From positions 205,806 through 269,805 of the forward strand of contig UCHV01000011.1 in NCBI GenBank assembly GCA_900472395.1: a stretch of DNA of 64,000 nt, in the 5' to 3' direction. The DNA is from Hyphomicrobiales bacterium (GTDB lineage Bacteria > Pseudomonadota > Alphaproteobacteria > Rhizobiales > Rhizobiaceae). This document shows, piece by piece, positions 17,342-26,833 of this stretch. Position 1 is the stretch's first letter, and each line of letters begins with the position of its first letter. The translations under genes and the position numbers were made by a program. Below the pieces are notes generated by a model. That model saw only the letters and a program-made list of their open reading frames with translations, was not told the origin of the DNA and searched no databases.

Positions 17342-18304
17342 TTAAGACCGCGGGAACTCCAGCCCCATCTCGCGGAACCGCTCCGGGTCATCACCCCAGT
17401 TTTCACGCACCTTCACGAACAGGAAGAGATGCACCGTTTGCTCGAGGATTTCCGAGAGTTCCTTGCGGGATGCCGTGGAAATAGCCTTGATGGCTTCGCC
17501 GTTTTTGCCGAGCGCGATCTTCTTCTGGCTGTCGCGTTCCACATAGATGACCTGTTCGATACGCACCGAACCGTCCTTCTTTTCTTCCCACTTTTCCGTC
17601 TCGACGTGAGAAGCGTAAGGCAGCTCCTGGTGAAGACGCAGAAACAGCTTTTCGCGGGTGATTTCAGCCGCCAGCTGGCGCATCGGCAGGTCGGAAATCT
17701 GGTCTTCCGGGTAATACCACGGACCTTCCGGCAGGCGCTTGGCCAGGAAATTCATCAGGTCGTCGCAACCGGAGCCGGTCGTGGCCGAGACCATGAAGGT
17801 CTGCTCGAAGGCAACGGTTTCGTTCGCCCGTGCTGCAAGCTTCAGAAGGTCTTCCGGGCGAACGCGGTCGATCTTGTTGAGCACGAGGATCTTCGGCTGC
17901 TGAACATCCTTCAGGCCTTCGAGGATCGTCTCCGCATCACCACGAATGCCGCGCTCGCTATCGACCAGAAGCAGGATCAGGTCGGCATCCTTGGCGCCGC
18001 CCCATGCGGATGTCACCATGGCGCGGTCGAGCCTGCGGCGCGGCTTGAAGATGCCGGGCGTATCCATGAAGACGATCTGGGCGTTATCGTGGATGGCGAT
18101 GCCGCGCACGATAGCGCGCGTCGTCTGCACCTTGTGGCTGACGATCGATACCTTTGCGCCGACGAGGCGGTTGAGCAGCGTCGACTTGCCGGCATTGGTG
18201 GCGCCGATCAGCGCGACAAAGCCGGAATGGGTCGGGCCAGCCTGCACGTCCTCGGAATGCGTTTCGGCTGCCGGCTCAGCGTTGTTGTCTTCGTGTTCGG
18301 TCAT
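17342..18304 (-). CDS. era: GTPase Era
   Basis: A 320-residue Era. G1 is GATNAGKST near residues 34-42, then TTRA of switch I, DTPG near 81-84, and NKID near 146, followed by the SATTGSG G5 block. The C-terminal KH domain carries RIEQVIYVERDSQKKIALGK, which includes the GxxG loop region. Era binds the 3' end of 16S rRNA and is needed for 30S assembly. It is about 20 residues longer at the N-terminus than the E. coli protein because of a Glu/Asp-rich extension. It is the third gene of lepB-rnc-era, nine bases after rnc. Confidence 0.97.
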   Translation of the reverse strand: MTEHEDNNAEPAAETHSEDVQAGPTHSGFVALIGATNAGKSTLLNRLVGAKVSIVSHKVQTTRAIVRGIAIHDNAQIVFMDTPGIFKPRRRLDRAMVTSAWGGAKDADLILLLVDSERGIRGDAETILEGLKDVQQPKILVLNKIDRVRPEDLLKLAARANETVAFEQTFMVSATTGSGCDDLMNFLAKRLPEGPWYYPEDQISDLPMRQLAAEITREKLFLRLHQELPYASHVETEKWEEKKDGSVRIEQVIYVERDSQKKIALGKNGEAIKAISTASRKELSEILEQTVHLFLFVKVRENWGDDPERFREMGLEFPRS

Positions 18305-18313
18305 CGGTCGTCC

Positions 18314-19030
18314 TCAGCCTTCGGCAGGGTTCTTCTGCCAGACGCCTTCGCGTTCGAGCATTTTGGTGGCAGCTACCTGTTCGGCAGCGCGTTTGGAACG
18401 GTCTACGCCAGTTTCGGGCGCAACGCCATTCACTTCAACCGTCACGGTAAAGCGCGGGTCGTGATCCGGCCCGGAACGGTCGTCTATGCGGTAGGATGGG
18501 GTCAACGCAAATTTCGCGTGTGCCCATTCCTGCAATTCGGTCTTGGCATCGCGGCGGGCCGCTTCGGCGCGTGTAGCGCGCTCCCCCCAGTGACGCTCGA
18601 TGAAATTGCGGGCCGCCTCCATCCCTCCATCGAGATAAAGAGCCGCAATCAGGCTTTCAACGACATCGGCGCGCACGTTGAGCATGCGCTTGCCGGTGAG
18701 CTTTTTCACATCGGCGCCGGTGCGCACGAAACGGTGCAGGTCCAGCTCATCAGCCACGGAAGCGCAGCTATCGGCGCTGACCAGCTGGTTAAGGCGCACG
18801 GAAAGCTCGCCTTCGGTTGCCGTCTTGAAGGTGCGAAACAGAAGCTCCGCCACACACAGGCCGAGAACGCGATCGCCCAGAAACTCCAGGCGCTCGTAAT
18901 TGGCGGTCTTGGCCGTGCCGGTGCTGGCATGGGTCAGCGCCCGGTCCAGCCACTGTTTTTCCGTAAAGACGTGACCGACGATAGCTTCCAGCTTCGCGCG
19001 TTCATCTCCCGAAAGCGTCGCCGGCTTCAT
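18314..19030 (-). CDS. rnc: Ribonuclease III
   Basis: A 238-residue RNase III. The signature ERLEFLGDRVLGL is at residues 46-58 with the catalytic Glu and Asp, and the second acidic block ADVVESLIAALYLDGG follows. The C-terminal double-stranded RNA binding domain starts near DAKTELQEWAHAKF. It processes rRNA precursors and structured mRNAs. The ATG at 19030 overlaps the lepB stop (ATGA on the minus strand), so the genes are translationally coupled; the longer frame to 19078 lies inside lepB. Era follows in the same operon, the conserved arrangement of the group. Confidence 0.97.
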   Translation of the reverse strand: MKPATLSGDERAKLEAIVGHVFTEKQWLDRALTHASTGTAKTANYERLEFLGDRVLGLCVAELLFRTFKTATEGELSVRLNQLVSADSCASVADELDLHRFVRTGADVKKLTGKRMLNVRADVVESLIAALYLDGGMEAARNFIERHWGERATRAEAARRDAKTELQEWAHAKFALTPSYRIDDRSGPDHDPRFTVTVEVNGVAPETGVDRSKRAAEQVAATKMLEREGVWQKNPAEG

Positions 19031-19779
19031 CAGTTGACGACCTTGAACAGGCGGTCCCAACGCATGTTGGCCGGCCATTTCCAGAACTCGCGGAACGAGG
19101 TGTCGTTGCCGAGCGAGAAGAAGATCACGCTGGCGCGACCGACAAGGTTTTCGGCCGGCACGTAACCGACGTCGAAACGGCTGTCGAGCGAGTTGTCGCG
19201 GTTGTCGCCCATGAAGAAATAATGGCCTGCCGGAACCACGAATTCGCGGGTGTTGTCACCGCGCGAAACCGGCGACTGGTCGAGCGTGTCGAAAGTCACG
19301 CCGTTGTCGAACGTCTCGCGGAAGACCGGAACGTCCGAACCCGGATCCTGGCGGTAATCGGAAGTGAAGGTGCCGTCCTGAACCTTCGGAACCGGCTGGC
19401 CGTTGATCAACAGCACACCGTTCGTCACCTGGACGCGGTCACCCGGCAGGCCGACGAGGCGCTTGATATAGTCGATCTCAGGCTGCTGCGGCAGGCGGAA
19501 TACGATGACGTCGCCACGCTTCGGCTCGTTGAACTCGAGGATGCGGCCATCGAACAGGTCCGGCGAGAACGGCAGCGAATATTTCGAATAACCGTAAGCG
19601 AACTTGTTGACGAAGATATAGTCGCCCACCAGCAGCGTCGGCATCATCGAGCCGGAGGGGATGGTGAAAGGCTGGAACAGGACGGTCCGGATGACCATGG
19701 CGAGCAACAGGGCCTGGATGATGACCTTGATGTTTTCCCAAAGAGCATTCTGCGGCTTTGCTTCTGCGGTGTTCGACAC
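19030..19779 (-). CDS. lepB: Signal peptidase I
   Basis: A 249-residue type I signal peptidase. After a single N-terminal membrane helix (VIIQALLLAMVIRTVLFQPF) comes the Ser box PSGSMMPTLLVGDYI, then the Lys box DYIKRLVGLPGDRVQV and the GDNRDNSLDSRFDVGYV box. The Ser/Lys dyad removes signal peptides at the outer face of the inner membrane. The gene is the first of the lepB-rnc-era series. Relative to E. coli LepB it has one membrane anchor rather than two, which is normal for alphaproteobacteria. Confidence 0.97.
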   Translation of the reverse strand: MSNTAEAKPQNALWENIKVIIQALLLAMVIRTVLFQPFTIPSGSMMPTLLVGDYIFVNKFAYGYSKYSLPFSPDLFDGRILEFNEPKRGDVIVFRLPQQPEIDYIKRLVGLPGDRVQVTNGVLLINGQPVPKVQDGTFTSDYRQDPGSDVPVFRETFDNGVTFDTLDQSPVSRGDNTREFVVPAGHYFFMGDNRDNSLDSRFDVGYVPAENLVGRASVIFFSLGNDTSFREFWKWPANMRWDRLFKVVN

Positions 19780-19882
19780 GTGAGAACGTCTTTCTTTCTG
19801 TCTGTCCGGTCACGCCCGTCTGGGGCGGAGTGGGGATTTCTCTAAACCCTTCGCCAATCGGCGGCAATGGCTCAAATCGGGT

Positions 19883-20287
19883 TCAATCGGCTGCCGGCAA
19901 GGCTTCGATGATCACGAAGGCCTGAGCATAGGGATATTCGTCGGTAATGGTGATGTGGATGACGGGCTTGTGGCCGGCCGGGATCATCGAAGCCAGACGT
20001 TCGCCGGCACCGTTGGTAAGCTTCATGGTCGGCTTGCCGCCGGGCATGTTGATGACACCCATGTCCCGCCAGAAAACGCCGTAAGCGATGCCGGTGCCGA
20101 GCGCCTTGGAACAGGCCTCCTTGGCGGCAAAGCGCTTGGCATAGGAAGCGGCGCGGTTCTTGCGGCCATCGGATTTGGCACGTTCGACCTCGGTGAAAAC
20201 CCGATGGGTAAAACGCTCGCCGAAACGCTCGATGGATTTTTCCACGCGCCTGATGTCGATGAGATCGCTTCCCATGCCGATGATCAT
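19883..20287 (-). CDS. acpS: Holo-[acyl-carrier-protein] synthase
   Basis: A 134-residue AcpS that transfers the 4'-phosphopantetheine arm from CoA to apo-ACP. The metal-binding Asp is in [11 protein letters not shown] at residues 7-17, and the second motif is [16 protein letters not shown] near residue 52 with the Glu. Length is normal. It lies between a DUF2062 gene and lepB on the same strand, 103 bases ahead of lepB; in related genomes pdxJ often precedes it, but it is not present here. Confidence 0.96.
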   Translation of the reverse strand: MIIGMGSDLIDIRRVEKSIERFGERFTHRVFTEVERAKSDGRKNRAASYAKRFAAKEACSKALGTGIAYGVFWRDMGVINMPGGKPTMKLTNGAGERLASMIPAGHKPVIHITITDEYPYAQAFVIIEALPAAD

Positions 20288-20320
20288 GCCTTGTCGCCTC
20301 TTCTCAAATATCGTTTCCCG

Positions 20321-20890
20321 TCAAATACCGGCCCGGGCTGCGGCGTGCAGCTTTGCCGCCATGCGCTCGCGCCGGCGGGTGCGAAAACCTTTCACACCCA
20401 TATAGGTCGCAGCGTAAACGACAACCCCACAGAAAAAAGCGGGCGGCAGACAGCCGATCAACATCGGCTTCAGCACCGGCTCCCATAGTTCGGAGAAATG
20501 GAGAGTGCGCACCAATTGCGCAAGATCCAGCTGGCTACCGGCAACCTCGCCCGGATGCCCGAGCATGAAATGGCCGATCTCCCAGCTGGCAGACCAGATG
20601 AGCGGGAAGGTCAAGGGATTGCTGGCAAGCGTGCCGATTGCCGCTGCGACGAGACTGCCGCGCAGGACAAAGGCAAGGGCGATGCCGAGGAAGACGTGAA
20701 AGCCCAGAAAAGGTGTCCAGCCGGCCATGACACCGGCGGCAATTCCAGCCGCGACCGCATGCGGCGAAGCGCTGATCCGCGCTGCGCGCAAACCGTAGTA
20801 GCGAAAGTTGCGCGTCACCCCCTTGCGGGGCCAGACGGCGTTACGGATCTTTTCGGCCCATCCGACAGGGCTTCGGCGACGAAACGGCAT
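20321..20890 (-). CDS. DUF2062 membrane protein
   Basis: A 189-residue protein with a basic N-terminus (MPFRRRSPVGWAEKIRNAVW) and the DUF2062 core: SASPHAVAAGIAAGVMAGWT, PFLGFHVFLGIALAFVLRGS and ASNPLTFPLIWSASWEIGHF. Two or three membrane helices are predicted and the C-terminus is Arg-rich. No biochemical role is established for the family. It is just upstream of acpS on the same strand with a 33-base gap, so the two are probably co-transcribed. Confidence 0.88.
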   Translation of the reverse strand: MPFRRRSPVGWAEKIRNAVWPRKGVTRNFRYYGLRAARISASPHAVAAGIAAGVMAGWTPFLGFHVFLGIALAFVLRGSLVAAAIGTLASNPLTFPLIWSASWEIGHFMLGHPGEVAGSQLDLAQLVRTLHFSELWEPVLKPMLIGCLPPAFFCGVVVYAATYMGVKGFRTRRRERMAAKLHAAARAGI

Positions 20891-20962
20891 ATATCAGCAT
20901 CTAGGACGATCACTGACAAAAGCCAAGAGCGGCATCGAACGATGCCGCTGGCATATGGCAGA

Positions 20963-21115
20963 TCAGAGGCCCTTACGGAACATGCCGCGATCGACCTGAC
21001 GCATGCGATATTCGAGTTCGATCGCATCGTTGGATTCATTGAGGTATGCCATTTCACGCTCCTGTACCGACGGGGCGCGAAGGGCGCGGGCAAACTGGCG
21101 AATTGGCTTAAACAT
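20963..21115 (-). CDS. DUF3563 family very small protein
   Basis: A 50-residue protein, MFKPIRQFARALRAPSVQER then EMAYLNESNDAIELEYRMRQ, ending MFRKGL. The pattern matches the DUF3563 family of short proteins in alphaproteobacteria. A longer open frame begins at 21253, but the family start and an AGAGA-type ribosome binding sequence before 21115 fix the short form. It is soluble, with a helix-forming and charged composition. No function is established. It is monocistronic between rsh and the DUF2062 gene. Confidence 0.75.
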   Translation of the reverse strand: MFKPIRQFARALRAPSVQEREMAYLNESNDAIELEYRMRQVDRGMFRKGL

Positions 21116-21298
21116 CTCTTGGTTTCCTTGGTTTGGATGACCAATAGATACGGCTTTTAAATCGATTTTACCAACGCTCAGCCGCTTCACCAGCCATGCA
21201 CTTAACGCATATCGACTTGATGAGACATTTCCCGATGCGCACGAATTGGGCAAACATCAAGGCGGAAGCGGCAGTCGAAGGCAAAGCCTGCCGAAATA

Positions 21299-23539
21299 TC
21301 AGTCATATAGCCGGCGCGCACTGGAAACGACGTCAAGGTCCTTCACCTGGATCAACAGCTGATTGAGCTGCCGCACATCCCAGACCTCGACCTCCATCTC
21401 GATTTCCGAAAAGTCGGAAGCGCGACTGTTGCCCATCTTCAGGGTACGGATGTTGATATCGAGCTTGGCAACCGTCTGCGCGACCGTTGCCAGCGTTCCC
21501 GGCTCGTTGATGGTGTTGAAGAACACGCGCGCAAGGAAACGCGACTTGTTCGCCTCATCGATATCCCAGCGCACATCGATCCAGCGCTCCGGCTGATCGT
21601 CGAAACGCTGCAACGCGGACGCCTGGATCGGGTAAATGGTGATCCCCTTGTCCTTCTCCAGGATGCCGACGATACGATCGCCGGGCACAGCGCCCGAAGG
21701 CGCGAACTGCACCGGAAGATTGCCGGAGAGGCCGCGGATCGGCAGCGGTTCGGGACCGGAACCATCCTGCACGCTTGCGGCGGCCACCTGCTCGGCCGTG
21801 CGCGTCACGCCGGGCAGCTTGAACATCATGCCTTGCGCGCTCTGCATGTTGAACCAGCCCTGATCGGGTGATGGCTTAACCGTGGTGCGCTCGTCCTTGT
21901 AATCCGGGAAGACTGCGCGCACGACATCGAGCGACGACAGTTCACCACGCCCGACCGCCGCGACGGCATCCTCGACATCCTTGTGGCCAAGCCTGAACAG
22001 CGCGGGCTTCAGCGCATCCTTGGAAAAGGCCTTGCCGGCGCGCTCGAAAGTGCGCTCCAGAATGCGGTGACCGAGACCGGAATATTGCTTGCGGATGGCC
22101 ATGCGGGTGGCGCGACGGATGGCGGCGCGCGCCTTGCCGGTAACGACGATTTCTTCCCACGCGGCCGGAGGCACCTGTACGCCCGAACGAATGACCTCGA
22201 CCTCATCCCCATTTGAAAGACGGGTGACGAGCGGCATGATGCGACCATTGATCTTGGCGCCGACCGTGGTGTCGCCGATATCGGTGTGTACCGCATAGGC
22301 GAAATCGATCGGTGTCGCGCCGCGTGGCAGCGCGATCAGCTTGCCCTTCGGCGTGAAGCAGAACACCTGGTCCTGAAAGAGTTCGAGCTTGGTGTGCTCG
22401 AGGAATTCTTCCGGGTTATCCCCTTCCGCCAGCTGCTCGATCGTGCGACGCAGCCACGAATAGGCATTGCTTTCCTTCGACAGCAATTCGCCTTCGCCGC
22501 CCTCACCGTCCTTGTAGAGAGAGTGTGCGGCAATACCGAATTCGGCGATTTCGTGCATGCGCCGCGTGCGGATCTGCAGTTCGATACGCTGACGCGACGG
22601 ACCGACGATGGTGGTATGCAGCGAACGATAGTCGTTCTGCTTGGGTGTCGAGATATAATCCTTGAAACGCCCCGGCACGACGCGCCAGCGGATGTGAACG
22701 ATGCCCAGCGCCCGATAACAATCCGGCAGTTCCGACACGAAAATGCGGAAACCATAGACATCCGAAAGCTGCTCGAAGGAAAGCGACTTGGACTGCATCT
22801 TGCGGAAGACGGAATACGGCTTCTTCTGCCGTCCCTTTACCGTGGCATCGGTCAGACCGCTTGCCACAAGAAGCTCGCGCAATTCGTCCTCGATCTTGGT
22901 GACGAGGCCTTCATTGCGGCTTGAGAGCTCGGCCAGCCGTTTGGTAACCGTTTCATAGGCCTCCGGATTGATGTGGCGGAAGGACAGGTCCTCCAGCTCC
23001 TCGCGCATGTCCTGCATGCCCATGCGGCCGGCAAGCGGCGCATAGATGTCCATCGTCTCTTCGGAAATACGGGCACGCTTGTCGGCGGCCATATGATCGA
23101 GCGTGCGCATGTTGTGCAGGCGGTCGGCCAGCTTGACGAGCAGCACGCGCACGTCGTCGGAAATGGCGAGCAGCAGCTTGCGCAGGTTCTCGGCCTGCTT
23201 GGCCTTCTTGGTCACGAGGTCGAGGCGCTTGAGCTTGGTCAGGCCTTCGACGAGACGGCCGATATCCTCGCCAAAAAGCTCATCGATCTCGGCACGGGTG
23301 GCCGTGGTGTCCTCGATCGTATCGTGCAGCAGAGCAACCGCGATAGTCGACTCGTCGAGGTGCATGTCGGTGAGGATGGCGGCAACTTCCAGCGGATGCG
23401 AGATATAGGGATCGCCGCTGGCGCGCTTCTGCAGGCCATGCTTCTGCATGGCATAAACATAGGCCTTGTTGAGAAGAGCTTCATTCGCATCGGGTTTGTA
23501 TCTCTGGACCCGCTCGACGAGCTCGTATTGCCGCATCAT
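21299..23539 (-). CDS. rsh: Bifunctional (p)ppGpp synthetase/hydrolase Rsh
   Basis: A 746-residue RelA/SpoT homologue with all four domains. The HD hydrolase domain has YISHPLEVAAILTDMHLDES and ALLHDTIEDTTA. The synthetase domain has LSDVYGFRIFVS, a RFKD motif in PGRFKDYISTP and LQIRTRRMHEIAEFG. TGS begins at VFCFTPKGKLIALPRGATP, and a C-terminal ACT domain follows FLARVFFNTINEPGTLATVA. The RxKD motif is the form seen in bifunctional Rsh/SpoT enzymes. Alphaproteobacteria usually have this single long enzyme to run the stringent response. It lies 150 bases after rpoZ in the same direction. Confidence 0.97.
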   Translation of the reverse strand: MMRQYELVERVQRYKPDANEALLNKAYVYAMQKHGLQKRASGDPYISHPLEVAAILTDMHLDESTIAVALLHDTIEDTTATRAEIDELFGEDIGRLVEGLTKLKRLDLVTKKAKQAENLRKLLLAISDDVRVLLVKLADRLHNMRTLDHMAADKRARISEETMDIYAPLAGRMGMQDMREELEDLSFRHINPEAYETVTKRLAELSSRNEGLVTKIEDELRELLVASGLTDATVKGRQKKPYSVFRKMQSKSLSFEQLSDVYGFRIFVSELPDCYRALGIVHIRWRVVPGRFKDYISTPKQNDYRSLHTTIVGPSRQRIELQIRTRRMHEIAEFGIAAHSLYKDGEGGEGELLSKESNAYSWLRRTIEQLAEGDNPEEFLEHTKLELFQDQVFCFTPKGKLIALPRGATPIDFAYAVHTDIGDTTVGAKINGRIMPLVTRLSNGDEVEVIRSGVQVPPAAWEEIVVTGKARAAIRRATRMAIRKQYSGLGHRILERTFERAGKAFSKDALKPALFRLGHKDVEDAVAAVGRGELSSLDVVRAVFPDYKDERTTVKPSPDQGWFNMQSAQGMMFKLPGVTRTAEQVAAASVQDGSGPEPLPIRGLSGNLPVQFAPSGAVPGDRIVGILEKDKGITIYPIQASALQRFDDQPERWIDVRWDIDEANKSRFLARVFFNTINEPGTLATVAQTVAKLDINIRTLKMGNSRASDFSEIEMEVEVWDVRQLNQLLIQVKDLDVVSSARRLYD

Positions 23540-23689
23540 CCTGAAACCGGTCCCTCGACATGCCCCTGAAAACGAATGGGGGGGAAACGAAAAATGGCGC
23601 GCCGATCAGGGGACCGGCGCAGCCATCACAAACAGATATTCAGATTGGGGCAAGAGGATGAACGCTTCCTGCCCTTCATCCGATAAATC

Positions 23690-24088
23690 TTAGTAATCGT
23701 CGCTCTTTTCCGGCGGCACGAGGCCTTCGATGCCGGCGAGCAGATCTTCTTCCGACATCTGGTCGAAGTTGACGGTTTCCGGAGCATCTTCTTCTTCGGT
23801 GCCATCGGTCAGTGCGCCGGCAGAAACGAAGCTTGCCGGATCGGGCTCGGGCTCGTCCACTTCAACATGCTTCTGCAGCGAATGGATCAGGTCTTCCTTC
23901 AGATCGTCCGGCGACAGGGTTTCGTCGGCGATTTCGCGCAGCGCGACCACCGGGTTCTTGTCGTTGTCGCGATCGATGGTGATCGAAGCGCCCTGCGAAA
24001 TCTGGCGGGCGCGATGGCTGGCGAGCAGGACGAGCTCGAAGCGGTTGTCAACTTTGTCGATGCAATCTTCTACGGTGACGCGGGCCAT
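23690..24088 (-). CDS. rpoZ: RNA polymerase omega subunit
   Basis: A 132-residue omega subunit. The conserved start [20 protein letters not shown], then [13 protein letters not shown] and [19 protein letters not shown] are diagnostic. Omega aids assembly of beta-prime and binds ppGpp in some bacteria, which fits its place directly ahead of rsh. The C-terminal 60 residues are acidic and low in complexity ([20 protein letters not shown], ending EKSDDY), longer than in E. coli but typical for rhizobia. Confidence 0.97.
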   Translation of the reverse strand: MARVTVEDCIDKVDNRFELVLLASHRARQISQGASITIDRDNDKNPVVALREIADETLSPDDLKEDLIHSLQKHVEVDEPEPDPASFVSAGALTDGTEEEDAPETVNFDQMSEEDLLAGIEGLVPPEKSDDY

Positions 24089-24373
24089 TGCCTGTCCTTC
24101 TTGATTGGTCTTTCAGGGATTGACACGCCCGATACAGGCATTGCCGGCAAAATTCAAGTTTTTGTTGATGCGCCGTGCACCGGCATTTTCCGGAAGTCAC
24201 GACAATTATCTTAGGACCACAAAAGGTGCTTGGATTTCAGGACGCGCTATCATAAATGACTTTTATATCAAAATAACGTAATGTAACGGTTATTCTTGGC
24301 GGTCCAGCTACAAATTGCGTGGCTTGGCTGTTTGGCTGGCTCGCCTGCGTATTTTTAAGGGAGTGGAGGATTA

Positions 24374-24949
24374 ATGTTCGACCCTAGGGAGAAGATTGCG
24401 CTCTTTATAGATGGCGCAAATCTTTACGCGGCTTCAAAAAGCCTCGGCTTCGATATCGACTATCGCAAGCTGTTAAAGGCTTTTCAGAAGCGCGGCTATC
24501 TCCTGCGCGCCTATTATTACACAGCTCTGATTGAGGATCAGGAATACTCGTCCATCCGCCCGTTGATCGATTGGCTCGACTATAACGGCTACAAGGTCAT
24601 CACCAAACCGGCCAAGGAATTCACGGATTCCATGGGCCGCCGCAAGGTGAAGGGCAATATGGACATCGAGCTGGCAATTGACGCCATGGAGCAATCGGAG
24701 ACCGCTGACCATCTGGTCATATTCTCCGGAGACGGCGATTTCACGACTTTGGTTGAAGCCCTTCAGCGCAAGGGACGCAAGGTTTCCGTCGTATCCACGA
24801 TGGCAACTCAGCCACCGATGATCGCCGACGACCTGCGCCGCCAGGCCGACCACTTCATCGACCTGTCGTCGCTGAAAGCCGAAATCGGACGCGACCCGTC
24901 CGAGCGACCACAGCGCCCGGTCGAACCGGTGGAAAGCGCCGACGTCTGA
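24374..24949 (+). CDS. NYN-domain protein (LabA/DUF88 family)
   Basis: A 191-residue protein of the LabA/DUF88 NYN group of PIN-like nucleases. Acidic active-site candidates are in IALFIDGANLYAASKSLGFD, in RKVKGNMDIELAIDAM and in LVIFSGDGDFTTLVEALQ, the three conserved blocks. The C-terminus is Pro/Glu-rich. Members are thought to act on RNA but the substrate is unknown here. It is transcribed alone from an AT-rich upstream region of 285 bases, follows a GGGAGTGGAGG ribosome binding site, and ends in a strong terminator. Confidence 0.9.
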   Translation: MFDPREKIALFIDGANLYAASKSLGFDIDYRKLLKAFQKRGYLLRAYYYTALIEDQEYSSIRPLIDWLDYNGYKVITKPAKEFTDSMGRRKVKGNMDIELAIDAMEQSETADHLVIFSGDGDFTTLVEALQRKGRKVSVVSTMATQPPMIADDLRRQADHFIDLSSLKAEIGRDPSERPQRPVEPVESADV

Positions 24950-24957
24950 AAAATGAG

Positions 24958-24988
24958 AGCCGCGTCTTGATGAAGACGCGGCTTTTTT
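24958..24988 (+). terminator. Rho-independent terminator after NYN gene
   Basis: Perfect 11-base arms AGCCGCGTCTT (24958-24968) and AAGACGCGGCT (24973-24983), a four-base GATG loop, then a run of six T. It also lies 23 bases from the smpB stop on the other strand, so it can end both transcripts. Confidence 0.9.
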
Positions 24989-25011
24989 AATGCCTGCAGA
25001 AAATCTGCGCC

Positions 25012-25488
25012 TTACCCCGTCTTCAGCAGCCGCGATTTCTGACGGTTCCAGTCGCGTTCCTTCTCGGTCTCGCGCTTGTCGTGCAGCTTCTTGCCCTTGG
25101 CGAGCGCAAGCTCCATTTTCGCCCGACCCTTTTCATTGAAATAGATCTTGAGCGGTACCAGCGTCATGCCTTCGCGGTTGATACCGGCGCGCAGGCGGCT
25201 GATCTCGCGTTTCGAAAGAAGCAGCTTGCGGCGGCGGCGCGGCTCGTGGTTGAAGCGGTTCGCCTGCAGATATTCCGGCAGGTGGCTGTTGATCAGCCAG
25301 ATCTCGTTACCCTCGTCGGACGCATAGGACTCGGCGATATTGGCCTTGCCTTCGCGCAACGATTTCACCTCGGTGCCGGTCAGCACCAGGCCCGCCTCAT
25401 ATGTATCGACGATCTCGTAGTTGAACCGCGCCTTGCGGTTCTCGGCCACGATCTTGTTGACTGTTCGCTGGCTGCCTCTGGGTGCCAT
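25012..25488 (-). CDS. smpB: SsrA-binding protein SmpB
   Basis: A 158-residue SmpB, the partner of tmRNA in rescue of stalled ribosomes. The signature [20 protein letters not shown], then [20 protein letters not shown] and the C-terminal helix region [20 protein letters not shown] are all present. The gene sits 133 bases after dapA in the same direction, the usual rhizobial order. No tmRNA gene is visible in this window. Confidence 0.96.
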   Translation of the reverse strand: MAPRGSQRTVNKIVAENRKARFNYEIVDTYEAGLVLTGTEVKSLREGKANIAESYASDEGNEIWLINSHLPEYLQANRFNHEPRRRRKLLLSKREISRLRAGINREGMTLVPLKIYFNEKGRAKMELALAKGKKLHDKRETEKERDWNRQKSRLLKTG

Positions 25489-25524
25489 GGGAGTTTTCCG
25501 TCTCGCCCTTATTCAAATAATAGT

Positions 25525-25548
25525 CCCCGGCCATGGCGGTGACCGGGG
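25525..25548 (-). terminator. Possible terminator between dapA and smpB
   Basis: CCCCGG (25525-25530) and CCGGGG (25543-25548) flank twelve bases. Read on the minus strand the stem is followed by ACTATTATTTG, an imperfect T-rich tail. It may partly end the dapA transcript before smpB. Confidence 0.35.
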
Positions 25549-25621
25549 TTCTTGTTCTCATATCTAGTGCGTACCGATCCGAAAGTGAAGCACCACCGGG
25601 TGGCGATGCTTCGGCACGGCA

Positions 25622-26506
25622 TCAGTTCAGCAGGCCGGCGTGGCGCAGGGCCGCGTCGATGGCGGCTTCCGTTGCCGGCTCCAACGTCGACATCAGGGGC
25701 GAACGCACCGTGCGGTTCATGCCGCGCGTACGGTTGAGACCATATTTGGCACCGCACAGGCCCGGCTCCATGAAGATCGCCTTATGCAGCGGCATCAGGC
25801 GATCCTGATAGTCCAGCGCCGTCTTGTAATCGCCAGCGGCAAGCGCCGTCTGGAATTCGGCGCACAGGCGCGGCGCGACGTTTGCCGTCACCGAGATGCA
25901 GCCGACGCCGCCATGGGCGTTGAAGCCGAGGGCCGTTGCGTCTTCACCCGACAGCTGGATGAAATCCTTGCCGCAGGCAATGCGCTGTTCGGAAACCCGC
26001 TCGATCTTGCCGGTGGCATCCTTGACGCCGACGATGTTCTTGTGCGCCTTCACCAGCGCACCCATGGTTTCCGGGCTCATGTCGATGACCGAGCGTGGCG
26101 GAATGTTATAGATGATGATCGGCAGCCTGGTGGCTTCGGCAATTGCCGAAAAATGTGCGAACAGGCCCTTCTGGGTGGGCTTGTTGTAATAAGGCGTGAC
26201 GACGAGAACCGCATCCGCACCCGCCTTTTCGGCGTGGACGGCAAGCTCGATCGCCTCGCGCGTATTGTTGGATCCGGCGCCGGCGATGACGGGCGCGCGT
26301 TTGGCGGCGATTTCGATACAGAGCTCGACCACCCGGCGGTGTTCGGCATGGGAAAGTGTCGGCGATTCGCCTGTCGTGCCAACCGGCACGAGGCCGGAAC
26401 TACCTTCGGTAAGCTGCCACTCCACGTGGTCCGCAAAGGCTTGCTCGTCGACCGCGCCCTCCGTTGTAAACGGGGTAACAAGAGCGGGCATCGATCCCTT
26501 GAACAT
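25622..26506 (-). CDS. dapA: 4-hydroxy-tetrahydrodipicolinate synthase
   Basis: A 294-residue DapA, a TIM-barrel aldolase that condenses pyruvate with aspartate semialdehyde in lysine and diaminopimelate synthesis. The motif [16 protein letters not shown], the tyrosine in [13 protein letters not shown] and the Schiff-base lysine in [15 protein letters not shown] are present at normal spacing, as is the GSNNTREAI block. GAGGAGAG precedes the ATG. A TATAAA at about 26567-26573 on the minus strand may be its -10 element. It is divergent from the slt gene. Confidence 0.96.
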   Translation of the reverse strand: MFKGSMPALVTPFTTEGAVDEQAFADHVEWQLTEGSSGLVPVGTTGESPTLSHAEHRRVVELCIEIAAKRAPVIAGAGSNNTREAIELAVHAEKAGADAVLVVTPYYNKPTQKGLFAHFSAIAEATRLPIIIYNIPPRSVIDMSPETMGALVKAHKNIVGVKDATGKIERVSEQRIACGKDFIQLSGEDATALGFNAHGGVGCISVTANVAPRLCAEFQTALAAGDYKTALDYQDRLMPLHKAIFMEPGLCGAKYGLNRTRGMNRTVRSPLMSTLEPATEAAIDAALRHAGLLN

Positions 26507-26833
26507 GCAAAAACTCTCCTCGGCGGCCCCAAGATCTTTGGCGATCCACGCTTCAGCCGCAATCCATTTTTATAGGTCTAACCCTATTCGGCGGGCACCA
26601 TAGATCGCCGTCGATCCGGCGACAAGCGCAGCCATGACGCTTTCGTGACGCAAGCGCGAGGGAAAAGCTCGTATTTGCTGAAATGCGGTAAGCATTCTTT
26701 AATCGGCGTGGCCGCTAATCGATGTTATATGGTCGTGCCTGACAGGCATTGGCCATTGAGGGAATGAGGATTTGTCGAAGGTGGCGGACAGGGCGTTCGC
26801 GTAAGGCTTCACTTTAGATTTCGTGGACGGTGA
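26507..26833. other. Intergenic region between dapA and slt
   Basis: The 327 bases hold the divergent starts of dapA and slt. Apart from a TATAAA-like box on the minus strand near 26567-26573 I see no clear promoter, hairpin or small gene. A very short frame from about 26727 is too short and has no ribosome binding site. Confidence 0.5.

Noticed and set aside
17324..19165. 613-codon plus frame opposite era and rnc
   Set aside because: Antisense shadow of two well-identified genes.
25489..25621. Possible tmRNA or other RNA gene beside smpB
   Set aside because: No tRNA-like ends or tag reading frame found; only a weak hairpin.
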